A stretch of DNA of 47,877 nt from Bacillota bacterium (GTDB taxonomy: Bacteria > Bacillota > Clostridia > Christensenellales > UBA3700). The notes beneath the pieces were generated by a model. It searched no databases and was not told where the DNA came from. It saw only the letters and a program-made list of their open reading frames with translations. Location: contig JAEWXG010000019.1 of the NCBI GenBank assembly GCA_023396095.1, positions 1 to 47,877 on the forward strand. Reading direction: 5' to 3'. This document shows positions 16,276 through 25,291 of this stretch, in pieces. The translations under genes and the position numbers were made by a program. Each line of letters starts with the position of its first letter. Within the stretch, counting starts at the first letter, position 1.

Positions 16276-16364
16276 TGGCGGAGATGGTGGGATTTGAACC
16301 CACGTGCCTTTTCAGACAACCAGATTTCGAGTCCGGCTCGTTATGACCACTTCGATACATCTCC
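16276..16364 (-). tRNA. tRNA-Ser (anticodon CGA)
   Basis: Read on the minus strand the 89-nt sequence folds as a class II tRNA. Acceptor GGAGATG pairs with CATCTCC, followed by discriminator G and encoded CCA. The anticodon arm is CCGGA-CTCGAAA-TCTGG, giving anticodon CGA (codon UCG). The long variable arm and the TGGGTTCAAATCCCA T-arm agree with serine. It lies 3 nt past the yfcE stop. tRNA-Ser genes are common integration sites, and all accessory genes of this region lie on its 3' side. Confidence 0.95.
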
Positions 16365-16367
16365 AGA

Positions 16368-16904
16368 TTAATAAATTGTTTCAAACAACATGTTTCCATC
16401 AAAATCTTTTATTATTATTTCTGTATCAGTCAATATAGCAAATGAAGGTTTATTTCTATCCTTTGGCAACGCTATTGACCCTGGATTTATAAAGATTTTA
16501 CCATCTTCTGCTTTTTTAATAAATGGTATATGAAAATGCCCATAGAACATTATATCAAAATTATCATTAATTAGTTTTTCAAAATTGTATTTATGGCCGT
16601 GTGTAAAAAATATACTTTTACCATTAATCTTTTCAGTATGCTTAATTTTAAACTTAAAGCTACTAATCATTTGATCAACTTCACTGTCACAATTACCCTT
16701 TATTACCACCAAATTTTGAAGATTGTTTAATAAATTAGCAACTTCCATTGGATTATATTCAGCAGGAAGTGGATTTCTGGGCCCATGATAGTATATGTCA
16801 CCTAATAAAATTAGCTTATCATAACTCCCACTAATATATTCTTCTATTAATTTTTTTATTGCACACAAAGAACCGTGTATATCTGAAGCAATTAAATATT
16901 TCAT
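16368..16904 (-). CDS. yfcE: YfcE-type metallophosphodiesterase
   Basis: The 178-aa product has the calcineurin-like two-metal motifs of the YfcE/MJ0936 family: SDIHGS (8-13), LLGDIYYHG, GNCDSEVD, FTHGHKYN and YGHFHIPF. Family members hydrolyse phosphodiesters, shown with artificial substrates; the natural substrate is unknown. Length is normal. Its ATG overlaps the last codon of the mrp gene by 4 nt (ATGA), so the two are translationally coupled. It is the last protein gene before tRNA-Ser. Confidence 0.9.
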   Translation of the reverse strand: MKYLIASDIHGSLCAIKKLIEEYISGSYDKLILLGDIYYHGPRNPLPAEYNPMEVANLLNNLQNLVVIKGNCDSEVDQMISSFKFKIKHTEKINGKSIFFTHGHKYNFEKLINDNFDIMFYGHFHIPFIKKAEDGKIFINPGSIALPKDRNKPSFAILTDTEIIIKDFDGNMLFETIY

Positions 16905-17698
16905 ATGGATTCAATAACCTCTTTTGCAAAATTTTCTATTTCTTTCAACCCCAATCTTTCAATTCCACCTGCGTCACAAGTATCTGCAAAATTAGAATTA
17001 ATAGGTAGCTTCACAAAATTATTAATATTGAATTTATTTACATAATCTTTTGTCAAATCATTACCAAAAATTTGATGTTTTTTACCACAATTATCGCAAA
17101 CAAAATAAGCCATATTTTCAACTATTCCTAATATTTTTTTATTCATTTGTTGAACCATATTTATTGATTTCTCAACTATCATACTAACTAAATCTTGTGG
17201 CGTTGTCACAATTATGACACCATCAACTGGCAATGATTGAAGCACAGTTAAAGAAACTTCCCCTGTTCCCGGTGGCATATCAATAAACATATAATCTACA
17301 TCTTTCCAATTAACCTCATTCCAAAATTGTTTAATAACATTATTAACAATTGGGCCACGCCATAAAATAGGATCAGTGTCTTGCTCTAAAAATGAATTCA
17401 TCGATATTATTTGAATTCCAAAATCACTCAAATTAGGATTTATAAGATCATTTATCCCGGAAGCCTTATTCGTGATCCCAAAGATTTTATTGATTGACGG
17501 TCCTGTTATATCTGCATCTAAAATTGCACATTTATAGCCTTGCCTTGTTAAGGTTACTGCAAGCATAGATGTTATTGTTGATTTTCCAACTCCACCTTTA
17601 CCACTCATTACCGCAATAACATGCTTAACATCAACATGTCTATTTTGAAAAATATTACTTTTGTTCTCACAAGAACTACAATTATGATTACAACTCAT
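16901..17698 (-). CDS. Mrp/NBP35-family Fe-S carrier ATPase
   Basis: This 265-aa deviant-Walker ATPase has SGKGGVGKST (about residues 32-41), the switch LDADITGPS and FIDMPPGTGE. The N-terminus carries a Cys-rich CNHNCSSCENK segment like that of NBP35, and the C-terminal half has CDNCGKKH, the CxxC used to hold a bridging iron-sulfur cluster in this family. Its expected role is assembling and passing Fe-S clusters to target proteins in the cytosol. It lies 11 nt after coaE in the polA-coaE-mrp-yfcE cluster. Confidence 0.9.
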   Translation of the reverse strand: MSCNHNCSSCENKSNIFQNRHVDVKHVIAVMSGKGGVGKSTITSMLAVTLTRQGYKCAILDADITGPSINKIFGITNKASGINDLINPNLSDFGIQIISMNSFLEQDTDPILWRGPIVNNVIKQFWNEVNWKDVDYMFIDMPPGTGEVSLTVLQSLPVDGVIIVTTPQDLVSMIVEKSINMVQQMNKKILGIVENMAYFVCDNCGKKHQIFGNDLTKDYVNKFNINNFVKLPINSNFADTCDAGGIERLGLKEIENFAKEVIESI

Positions 17699-17709
17699 CT
17701 ATCTACTAC

Positions 17710-18291
17710 CTATTTAACAATTTTAGTAACTATATTGCTAACTTGCTGTCTTAAATGCTCCATGTCAAAATCATTGCTGATAACAAAACAATGCTCCGTA
17801 TTAATTCTGTTAAACATTTCTTCTTGCATTTCAATTATTGACATTGCTTCATTTTTACTCACATTATCACGATTCATTATTCTTAACAATCTAACATATT
17901 TATTAGCCGTGACTAAAATACATTCATCAAAATCCCTGATATTATTTTCACTTGGCGCTGAAATTTCCACAAAAACAACATCATCCATTTCCTCAATTTT
18001 TCTGTTGATAATTCCCATTATTATAGGATGTGCTAAATTATTCAATTGATATCTTGCTTCACTAGAATTTACTATCTTCATTCTCAATTTACTTTTGTCC
18101 AGCGTTTCTCCATCAAAGCAATCTGGAAACAAACTTTTTAGAAGCCTTCTATAATTTAAATTTCCAATCAACATTTTATTTATTTCATCAGAAACAATAA
18201 CTCTATATCCCAATTTTTCAATTATCTTTATAACTGAACTTTTCCCGCTACCTATTTCACCTATTATTGCAATTGCTTTATTTTGTCTCAT
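17710..18291 (-). CDS. coaE: Dephospho-CoA kinase
   Basis: This 193-aa P-loop kinase phosphorylates the 3'-OH of dephospho-CoA in the last step of coenzyme A synthesis. It shows Walker A GEIGSGKSSV near residue 12, the substrate-binding ISDE-like VIVSDEIN, the HP motif in LAHPIIM, and lid residues LRIMNRDNVSKNEA. The start is ATG 18291, inside the polA 3' end (14-nt overlap); TTG and GTG codons 12-15 nt earlier are less likely. Sequence identity to textbook CoaE looks low, but size, motifs and the common polA-coaE arrangement fit. Confidence 0.85.
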   Translation of the reverse strand: MRQNKAIAIIGEIGSGKSSVIKIIEKLGYRVIVSDEINKMLIGNLNYRRLLKSLFPDCFDGETLDKSKLRMKIVNSSEARYQLNNLAHPIIMGIINRKIEEMDDVVFVEISAPSENNIRDFDECILVTANKYVRLLRIMNRDNVSKNEAMSIIEMQEEMFNRINTEHCFVISNDFDMEHLRQQVSNIVTKIVK

Positions 18292-20830
18292 ACCAACTGT
18301 CACCAACTTTTACTTCTGCTATTAAAGGAACTCTTAATTTTACTATATTCTCCATTGAATCATTCAAAATTTTTGAAACTTTTTCAATTTCACTAATAGG
18401 GCAATCTATTATCAATTCATCGTGTATTTGCAAAATAATCTTTGCTTTAAACTTATCTTTCAATTTATTATACACATCCACCATAGCCATCTTGATAACA
18501 TCACTTGCACTACCTTGCAATGGCATGTTCATAGCTATTCTTTCACCAAATTGTTTTTCTTGTCTTCTAGCCGAATAAATTTCTGGGATATATCTTATTC
18601 TTCCGCTCATAGATGTAATATATCCATACTTTCTCGCAAATTCAACATTACCGTCAATATATTCTTTAACTACAGGATACACTCTAAAATATGTCTCAAT
18701 AAACATTTTCGCTTGTTTTAGATTTATTCCTATATCATTTGCAAGTCCGAATGAACTAATGCCATATATAATGCCAAAATTTACAGCCTTAGCTTGTCTT
18801 CTCATATCTGGAGTAACATTATCTAAAGGAATATTAAAAATTTTAGCAGCTGTTATTGAATGTATGTCTTTCCCTTCATTATACGCCTCAATCAACTTTT
18901 CATCGTTTGATAAATGAGCAAGTAATCTTAATTCAATTTGCGAATAATCCGCAGAAAGAAGTTTATGCCCATCACTTGCTACAAACATTTTTCTAATTTC
19001 TCTACCTTCTTTCTTTCTAATCGGGATATTCTGCAAATTAGGTTCTACTGAAGATAATCTTCCTGTTGCTGTTAATGTTTGTTTAAATATAGTATGTATT
19101 CTTTGGGAAGAATCTAACATCTCTCTTATAGGAGTTATATATGTTGACTGAATTTTTTTAGAATCACGATAATTAAGAATATATCCTATGATCTCATGCG
19201 AATCAATTAAGCATTCCAACACATCAGCATTTGTCGAATATCCAGACTGTGTAGTTTTTCCGGGTTTTAAATTCAATTTATCAAATAGTATCTGCCCTAA
19301 CTGCTTAGGCGAATTTATATTAAATTTTTCACCTGCTAAATCGTAAATTTTATCTGACAGTATTTTTATTTCTTTATCAAAATATTCATCTAAAGAATCT
19401 AAAACATCAACATTAATTTTAAAACCAGTTATTTCCATATCAAACAGAACAAATATTAAAGGTTTTTCAACTTCTTTATATAACTTGTATAACCCTTTTT
19501 CTTCGATTCTAGTTATAAGTTCTTCACATTTTTTATATATGGCAGTAGCATAAAACTTAGTATCTGATTGCAACACTTTATCAATGCTGTCATTTTTTCT
19601 GTTCGAATCTAATAAATAAAACATCAACTGTATGTCTTCAATATTGGTATTAGAAAAATCAATATCTAACTTACGCAAAACATACATCAAATCCTTTGCG
19701 GCAAATAGAATTAACTTGGTATCGTTCGTTGTAAAATATGGTTTAAAAAGTTGAATTGCATCATAAAAATCAAGCCCCTCTTCAAAAAAATTTTCTTTAA
19801 TTTTAAGCTTATAATTAGTTTTTTGGTCAAATGCAAATTGAACATCATCGTTTTCTAAATAAAAGCTTAAAGTAGAACTATTTGCCATTTTAATAACTTT
19901 GTCAAGCTGCTCCATATTATCAATTATAACCTGATTAATATCTGCAAATTCATCCATAGTTGGCATAGATACTTCTGTTTTTTCCATTAATTTAGCAATG
20001 AATGTTTTTAATTCATACTTGTATAAAACATTTAGCAGATTTTGCGATACTTTTAACTCAAAAAAATAATCATCATCATGACTCTCTATTGGAGTAGAAC
20101 GATCAATCGTAGCCAATTTATATGACATAAAAACATCATCTTTATATTGAATTAATATATCTTTTGTTTTTCCTGCAACTTCCTCGATAGAATTATATAA
20201 ATTGTTGATGTTATCAAACTTCTCTAATAATTCTTTAGCTTTCTTTGGACCTATTCCTCTTGCTCCAGGAATATTGTCAGATGAATCGCCCATAAGTGCT
20301 TTTAAATCAATGATCTGTTCCGGTCTTAATCCTTCCACTTCTTGCAAATGAGTTAAATCAAATTCTTCCACATCTGTAAAACCTTTTAATGTTCTTAAAA
20401 CTTTAACATTATCACTAATCAATTGAAGTGCATCACCGTCAGAGGTAATAATATATGATTCACCGTTAAATTGTTTTGTTATTGTTCCTATTAAATCATC
20501 AGCTTCCCATCCTTCTTTTTCAATCCTATATACTCCCATTGCATCAAGTATTTCTTTAAGTATTGGAAACTGAGATAACATATTAGGATCTGGTGGTCTC
20601 CTACCGGCTTTATAGTCATCGTATATTTGTTTTCTAAAGGTTGGGGCCTTCACATCAAAGGCAACAACTACATGCGTTGGTTCCATCGTATTAAGAATTT
20701 TTAAAAATATATTTAAAAAACCATATACAGCATGAATTGGCTGTCCATTTTTAGTACTTAAAAATGTTACTCCAAAGTATGCCCTGTTTAATACACTATT
20801 ACCGTCTATAATTATCAATCTGTTTTGCAT
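18278..20830 (-). CDS. polA: DNA polymerase I
   Basis: This 850-aa family A polymerase begins at ATG 20830 with GAGGAAAG upstream; a longer frame to 20908 has no binding site. Residues 1-290 are the 5'-3' flap exonuclease (IIDGNSVLNRAYFGV, AFDVKAPTFRKQIYDDYKAGR, ADDLIG, GDSSDNIPG). The central 3'-5' exonuclease fold lacks the metal-binding D-x-E: where FDxET is expected it reads LSFYLENDD, so proofreading is probably lost, as in Bacillus-type enzymes. The polymerase domain has SADYSQIELRLLAHLS, the O-helix RRQAKAVNFGIIYGIS and QIHDEL. It is the first gene of the polA-coaE-mrp-yfcE cluster. Confidence 0.95.
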   Translation of the reverse strand: MQNRLIIIDGNSVLNRAYFGVTFLSTKNGQPIHAVYGFLNIFLKILNTMEPTHVVVAFDVKAPTFRKQIYDDYKAGRRPPDPNMLSQFPILKEILDAMGVYRIEKEGWEADDLIGTITKQFNGESYIITSDGDALQLISDNVKVLRTLKGFTDVEEFDLTHLQEVEGLRPEQIIDLKALMGDSSDNIPGARGIGPKKAKELLEKFDNINNLYNSIEEVAGKTKDILIQYKDDVFMSYKLATIDRSTPIESHDDDYFFELKVSQNLLNVLYKYELKTFIAKLMEKTEVSMPTMDEFADINQVIIDNMEQLDKVIKMANSSTLSFYLENDDVQFAFDQKTNYKLKIKENFFEEGLDFYDAIQLFKPYFTTNDTKLILFAAKDLMYVLRKLDIDFSNTNIEDIQLMFYLLDSNRKNDSIDKVLQSDTKFYATAIYKKCEELITRIEEKGLYKLYKEVEKPLIFVLFDMEITGFKINVDVLDSLDEYFDKEIKILSDKIYDLAGEKFNINSPKQLGQILFDKLNLKPGKTTQSGYSTNADVLECLIDSHEIIGYILNYRDSKKIQSTYITPIREMLDSSQRIHTIFKQTLTATGRLSSVEPNLQNIPIRKKEGREIRKMFVASDGHKLLSADYSQIELRLLAHLSNDEKLIEAYNEGKDIHSITAAKIFNIPLDNVTPDMRRQAKAVNFGIIYGISSFGLANDIGINLKQAKMFIETYFRVYPVVKEYIDGNVEFARKYGYITSMSGRIRYIPEIYSARRQEKQFGERIAMNMPLQGSASDVIKMAMVDVYNKLKDKFKAKIILQIHDELIIDCPISEIEKVSKILNDSMENIVKLRVPLIAEVKVGDSWYETK

Positions 20831-20848
20831 GACTTTCCTCGCTTTTCT

Positions 20849-20854
20849 ATTATA
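20849..20854 (-). promoter_or_regulatory. Putative -10 element of polA
   Basis: TATAAT on the minus strand lies 18 nt before the polA start codon, just upstream of its GAGGAAAG site. No convincing -35 is found 16-18 nt further, so this is a partial match only. Confidence 0.35.
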
Positions 20855-21042
20855 ATACATATTTGGCTTATTTTTTTTGTTTATGGCAAAAAAACTGGCT
20901 ATTTTCATTAAAGATTTATAAACATATTAATATAAATAAAGTACAGAAAATTGCCACATCTTCATAACTTACCGCTCTTTTATCATATATTAATGATTTT
21001 GCATTGAGTATCCGTTAAAATTACTTTTTTTTTACTTAAACA

Positions 21043-21048
21043 TATAAT
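21043..21048 (+). promoter_or_regulatory. Putative -10 element of the Na/phosphate symporter gene
   Basis: TATAAT precedes the rightward gene; a weak TTACTT at 21021-21026 could be the -35 (16-bp spacer). Transcription would begin near 21055. The 288 bp between polA and this gene otherwise hold only the divergent promoter sequence. Confidence 0.35.
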
Positions 21049-21118
21049 AAAATATTGAAGGCGATTGAAAAATATTAAAAAAATCAACTCGTCCACTAAA
21101 GTTAAAGAGGGTTATATT

Positions 21119-22795
21119 TTGAAATCAATGCAAATAGTCAGTAGTGTCTTATTCTTGCTTGCCGGTTTAGGAGTAACACTATTTGGAATGCACACCATGA
21201 GTGTCAGCCTAGAAAGCGCAACCGGTAATAAATTAGCAAAACTTTTCAATAAAATCTCAAATAAAAGAGTACCAGCTTTATTAATTGGTGCTGGTGTTAC
21301 TGCCATCATCCAAAGTTCCGGCGCAACTACAATAATGGTTGTAGGTTTTGTTAATGCTGGCATAATGACCCTATTCCAAGCAACAGCAATCATTATGGGA
21401 GCAAATATTGGTACAACTGTTACTGCCCAAATAGCTGCATTATCAGCATTTAATATAACTCCATTCTTAGTCCTTTTTACTTTTATAGGGACTATTTTAA
21501 TGTTGTTTAAAAACACAACTGCAAAAAATGTTGGGGTTATTTTTGTAGGACTTGGTCTAATATTTATAGGGTTAGATACTATGTCGTCAGCTATGAAAAT
21601 TTTTAGAGAAAATGAAGCAATTATTAAATTGTTTAGCGATTCATCAAATCATTTTTTACTACTATTTATAGGACTTGTATTTACAGCCGCTCTACAGAGT
21701 TCATCTGCTGTTAGTACAATCTTAATCACCATGTCTACTCAAGGTCTTATAGGAATCAACTCCGCAGCATTCGCGATATTAGGTGCAAATATAGGATCCT
21801 GTATCTCAGCTGTAATAGCTTCAATAGGCGCTAATGAAAATGCTAAACGTGCAACACTACTTCATATTACATTCAACACTATTGGCGCAACATTATTTTA
21901 TATCATATTAAGTTTTACCCCATTAATGGATGGCTTGAAATCAATATTCAAAAATCCTGCAACAACAATAGCTATGTTCCATACAATATTTAATGTTTCT
22001 ACGGCAATATTATTATTACCATTTATTAAACAACTATGTATGTTTGCAAATAAAGTTATTAAAACTAAAAAGACAGTTCAAAGCGATCCACTTGCTCTTA
22101 AACTTTCTTATGTTGATTCACGCTTACTAAATAATGCAGCTTTTGCAATTTCACAAATAAGACAAGAAATTATAGGTATGGCTGAACTAGCTAATAATAA
22201 CTTAAATACAGCATTGGAAGCCACTTTGAACCTTGACTTAAAAGACAAAGAACTATTTGAAAAAAGAGAAGCAAAAATCAACTATATTAATCGCCAATTA
22301 GCTAAACTTCTAGTTAAAGTTAACAGTGCTACTTCTAACGGCAAAGATAAAAAAATAATAGGTACATTCTATCATGTCATTTCAGATATAGAACGTATAG
22401 GAGATTACGCAGAAAATATATTTGAATACGCAGAAAAAATGCAAGCTTCAGATATTATCTTTTCAGATGATGCTAAAACCGATATACGCGAAATGGTATT
22501 CCATGTAGAAGAATTATATAAGTATGTTATTCTTTCATTTAAAGAAATCTCTCTAAATTATATGGATATAATTAATAGAGAAGAGGATTGCGTTGACGCT
22601 TATCAAGAAAATCTTGGATATAAACACATTGAAAGACTTGAACAAAATAAATGTTCCCCAGAAAATGGTGCTTTATTTTTATCTTTAATCAGCAACCTTG
22701 AAAGAATTGCAGACCATATGCTTAACGTCGCAGTGACAATGAAAGATTATGTAGATAATCCTTCGAATACTAACACAAATAATGAAAATCATTAA
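21119..22795 (+). CDS. Na+/phosphate symporter with C-terminal PhoU-like domain (NptA/YjbB type)
   Basis: The 558-aa protein (from TTG 21119) has two inverted membrane halves, each with the QSSxA and GANIG signatures of Na/Pi cotransporters (QSSGATTIMV, GANIGTTVTA; QSSSAVSTIL, GANIGSCISA). A cytosolic helical domain follows (about residue 340 on) with two PhoU-like repeats, including HVISDIERIGDYAENI and LISNLERIADHMLNV. It should take up or balance phosphate using sodium. TTG 21119 is preferred because AGAGGG lies 7 nt upstream; ATG 21128 is too far from it, and TTG 21065 is a second option. It stands alone, divergent from polA and converging on the topoisomerase genes. Confidence 0.88.
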   Translation: MKSMQIVSSVLFLLAGLGVTLFGMHTMSVSLESATGNKLAKLFNKISNKRVPALLIGAGVTAIIQSSGATTIMVVGFVNAGIMTLFQATAIIMGANIGTTVTAQIAALSAFNITPFLVLFTFIGTILMLFKNTTAKNVGVIFVGLGLIFIGLDTMSSAMKIFRENEAIIKLFSDSSNHFLLLFIGLVFTAALQSSSAVSTILITMSTQGLIGINSAAFAILGANIGSCISAVIASIGANENAKRATLLHITFNTIGATLFYIILSFTPLMDGLKSIFKNPATTIAMFHTIFNVSTAILLLPFIKQLCMFANKVIKTKKTVQSDPLALKLSYVDSRLLNNAAFAISQIRQEIIGMAELANNNLNTALEATLNLDLKDKELFEKREAKINYINRQLAKLLVKVNSATSNGKDKKIIGTFYHVISDIERIGDYAENIFEYAEKMQASDIIFSDDAKTDIREMVFHVEELYKYVILSFKEISLNYMDIINREEDCVDAYQENLGYKHIERLEQNKCSPENGALFLSLISNLERIADHMLNVAVTMKDYVDNPSNTNTNNENH

Positions 22796-22805
22796 CTATA
22801 TAAAA

Positions 22806-22836
22806 TAAAAAAACTGGTTTCAAACCAGTTTTTTAT
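22806..22836. terminator. Bidirectional Rho-independent terminator
   Basis: AACTGGTTT (22812-22820) and AAACCAGTT (22822-22830) form a perfect stem flanked by A and T runs. It lies between the convergent symporter and topoisomerase A genes and can serve both. Confidence 0.85.
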
Positions 22837-22844
22837 TTTCATTT

Positions 22845-25289
22845 TTATATTTTGTGAGAAACTACTTTTTCAATTTTGCTTGTTTTTTCCATTCTAAAAG
22901 GAAGTTTGCCAGTTTGTGTTCTTGATTTAATTTCAATATCTTCTGTATTTACTACTTGTTTTTCTTCAAGATTTGAAACCTCAATTCCTATATCATATGG
23001 CATTTTCACATAATCCATAAACATTATTTCATCATCATCCTCAAGAGAATGTATAATCATCCCTTTTCTATCCCTTGCACTTACTTCGCATAGGCCTACT
23101 ATTATTCTCTTTGCAATACCATTTCTTGTAATTACAACAATTTCACCTTCACTATTAACTTGCTGTACTCCTATAACAATATCGTCATCGTTTAATTTAA
23201 TTCCTCTTACACCAGAAGCAACTCTCCCTTGTACTGGAACATTTAAAGTTTCGCAATTTAAATAAATACCACGTTTTGTTACAAACAATATACTACATTC
23301 TTGCTGACTTGCAAAAACTCTCAATACATTATCCCCTTCTTTTAAGGTTACAGCTTTATAATTACGTTTTGTTAAATTATATTCTTCCCCTTTACTCTTC
23401 TTGATAGTGCCTTGCTCAGTCACAAACAATAATTCAAAATTTTTTATATTTTCATTATCGAAGATATCTACAATATATTCATTTGCCAGAACATCAGGAG
23501 CCAACTTATTAGCCGGAAGTCCTTTTGATCTCCATTTGTCATCAGGCATATTATCGACATTAAACACTAAAGCATTCCCAAAATTTGTGAATGCAATTAT
23601 ATCGTGCTCATTACTAATCTCAAGAACTGTTTTAACTGCTTGATTTATATCGTTTTCTGAAAGTGATTTATTTGCCATTTGATAAGCTTTAGATGACATA
23701 AATTTTAAATATCCATCTTGCGTCAAAACAACAACTCCCTTTCTTTCTTCTCTTTCATTTACATCTTTAATTACTACATTCTTAACTTGGTTAAAATTTT
23801 CATTAACAATTGTACTTAATCTATCTGACTTATATTTCTTCTTGATTTCAAGTAATTCAGTTTTCAAAACACTATATTGTTTTTTCTTTGATGAAAGAAT
23901 ACTTTCATACTCTTTTATTAAAATTAATAGTTGTTGTATTTCTTCTTTTAATTTTGTTACTTCCAATTTTGCAAGACGGGCTAATTTCATATCCAAAATA
24001 GCTTGAGCTTGCCTTTCTGTTAACTTATATTCATCCCTTAGTGACTGCTTTGCGTCAGTTGTCGACTTAGCATTCTTAATGATATCAATGACTTTATGAA
24101 TATTCTCAATAGCTATTACTAACCCTCTTAAAATATGCTCTCTTTCTTTTGCCTGCATTAAATCATATTGTGTTCTTTTTAAAATAACTGTTCTTTGATA
24201 TTCAGTATAATATACAATTATTTCCTTAAGCCCCATTTGCCTTGGCTTACCATTTGCAATAGCAATCATATTTATCGGAAATGATTTCTCTAGATCTGTT
24301 TTAGAAATGATCGCGTTAACTAATTTTGTAACATTCACTCCTCTCTTAATTGTTATAACAGCTCTCATTCCTTCTCTATCAGATTCATCAAAAACATCTC
24401 CAATCCCAGCAAATATATCATTCTTATCAATTTGTTTTAACTCTTTAATTTTTTGAAGTAATTGCGACTTATTAACTTGATATGGCAATTCTGTTATAAT
24501 CATTTTTGATTTTTCGCCATCTTTTTCAACAGTATACTTAGCACGCATAATAACTTTTCCGCGTCCTGTTGCATAGGCTTCCTCGAGTTCACTACCAACA
24601 ACAACATAACCACCTGTTGGAAAATCTGGTCCTTTTATATACTCCATTAAAGTATTCAAATCAATATTATTGTCGTCAATATACGCAATAATTCCATCAA
24701 TAACCTCTCCTAAATTATGCGGAGGAATTTTTGTTGACATTCCTATGGCAATACCTGTTGCACCGTTTACTAAAAGATTTGGGTATCTACTAGGCAAAAT
24801 ATCCGGCTCTTTTAATGTATCATCAAAATTTAACGACCAATGTACCGTATCTTTTTCTAAATCTCTTAATAGTTCCATCGATAGTGGTGTTAACCTAGCT
24901 TCTGTATATCTCATTGCTGCGGCCGGGTCTCCATCCACAGACCCAAAATTTCCATGCCCATCTACTAATGTCATTCTCGTTGTAAAATCTTGAGCCAAAT
25001 TTACTAAGGCTTCATATACAGAAGTATCTCCATGTGGATGATATTTACCTAAACAATCTCCTACTATTCTTGCTGACTTTCTATGTGGTTTATCGGGAGT
25101 AACACCTAATTCATACATTGCATATAAAATTCTTCTTTGAACTGGCTTTAGCCCATCTTCAACTCTTGGAATAGCTCTATCCAAAATAATGTACTCTGAA
25201 TATGGCATCATTGAATTATGCAACACTTCAGATAACGATTTTTCTACAACTCTCGATGTATTTACTTCTTCTTTTTTGTTCCTTGCCAT
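22845..25289 (-). CDS. Type IIA topoisomerase subunit A (GyrA or ParC)
   Basis: The 814-aa protein has the breakage-reunion domain with RAIPRVEDGLKPVQRRILY, the quinolone-pocket stretch GKYHPHGDTSVYEALV, and catalytic Tyr128 in AMRYTEARL. The C-terminal third is a GyrA-type beta-pinwheel (repeats such as VVVLTQDGYLKFM, LFVTKRGIYLN, IVVITRNGIAKRI). The GyrA box QRRGGKG, needed to wrap DNA for supercoiling, is not intact; its place is taken by SARDRKG. That leaves open a decatenating (topoisomerase IV-like) role, so I give no gene symbol. It begins 2 nt after the B subunit stop. Both subunits form one unit ending at the terminator 22806-22836. Confidence 0.9.
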   Translation of the reverse strand: MARNKKEEVNTSRVVEKSLSEVLHNSMMPYSEYIILDRAIPRVEDGLKPVQRRILYAMYELGVTPDKPHRKSARIVGDCLGKYHPHGDTSVYEALVNLAQDFTTRMTLVDGHGNFGSVDGDPAAAMRYTEARLTPLSMELLRDLEKDTVHWSLNFDDTLKEPDILPSRYPNLLVNGATGIAIGMSTKIPPHNLGEVIDGIIAYIDDNNIDLNTLMEYIKGPDFPTGGYVVVGSELEEAYATGRGKVIMRAKYTVEKDGEKSKMIITELPYQVNKSQLLQKIKELKQIDKNDIFAGIGDVFDESDREGMRAVITIKRGVNVTKLVNAIISKTDLEKSFPINMIAIANGKPRQMGLKEIIVYYTEYQRTVILKRTQYDLMQAKEREHILRGLVIAIENIHKVIDIIKNAKSTTDAKQSLRDEYKLTERQAQAILDMKLARLAKLEVTKLKEEIQQLLILIKEYESILSSKKKQYSVLKTELLEIKKKYKSDRLSTIVNENFNQVKNVVIKDVNEREERKGVVVLTQDGYLKFMSSKAYQMANKSLSENDINQAVKTVLEISNEHDIIAFTNFGNALVFNVDNMPDDKWRSKGLPANKLAPDVLANEYIVDIFDNENIKNFELLFVTEQGTIKKSKGEEYNLTKRNYKAVTLKEGDNVLRVFASQQECSILFVTKRGIYLNCETLNVPVQGRVASGVRGIKLNDDDIVIGVQQVNSEGEIVVITRNGIAKRIIVGLCEVSARDRKGMIIHSLEDDDEIMFMDYVKMPYDIGIEVSNLEEKQVVNTEDIEIKSRTQTGKLPFRMEKTSKIEKVVSHKI

Positions 25290-25291
25290 AA

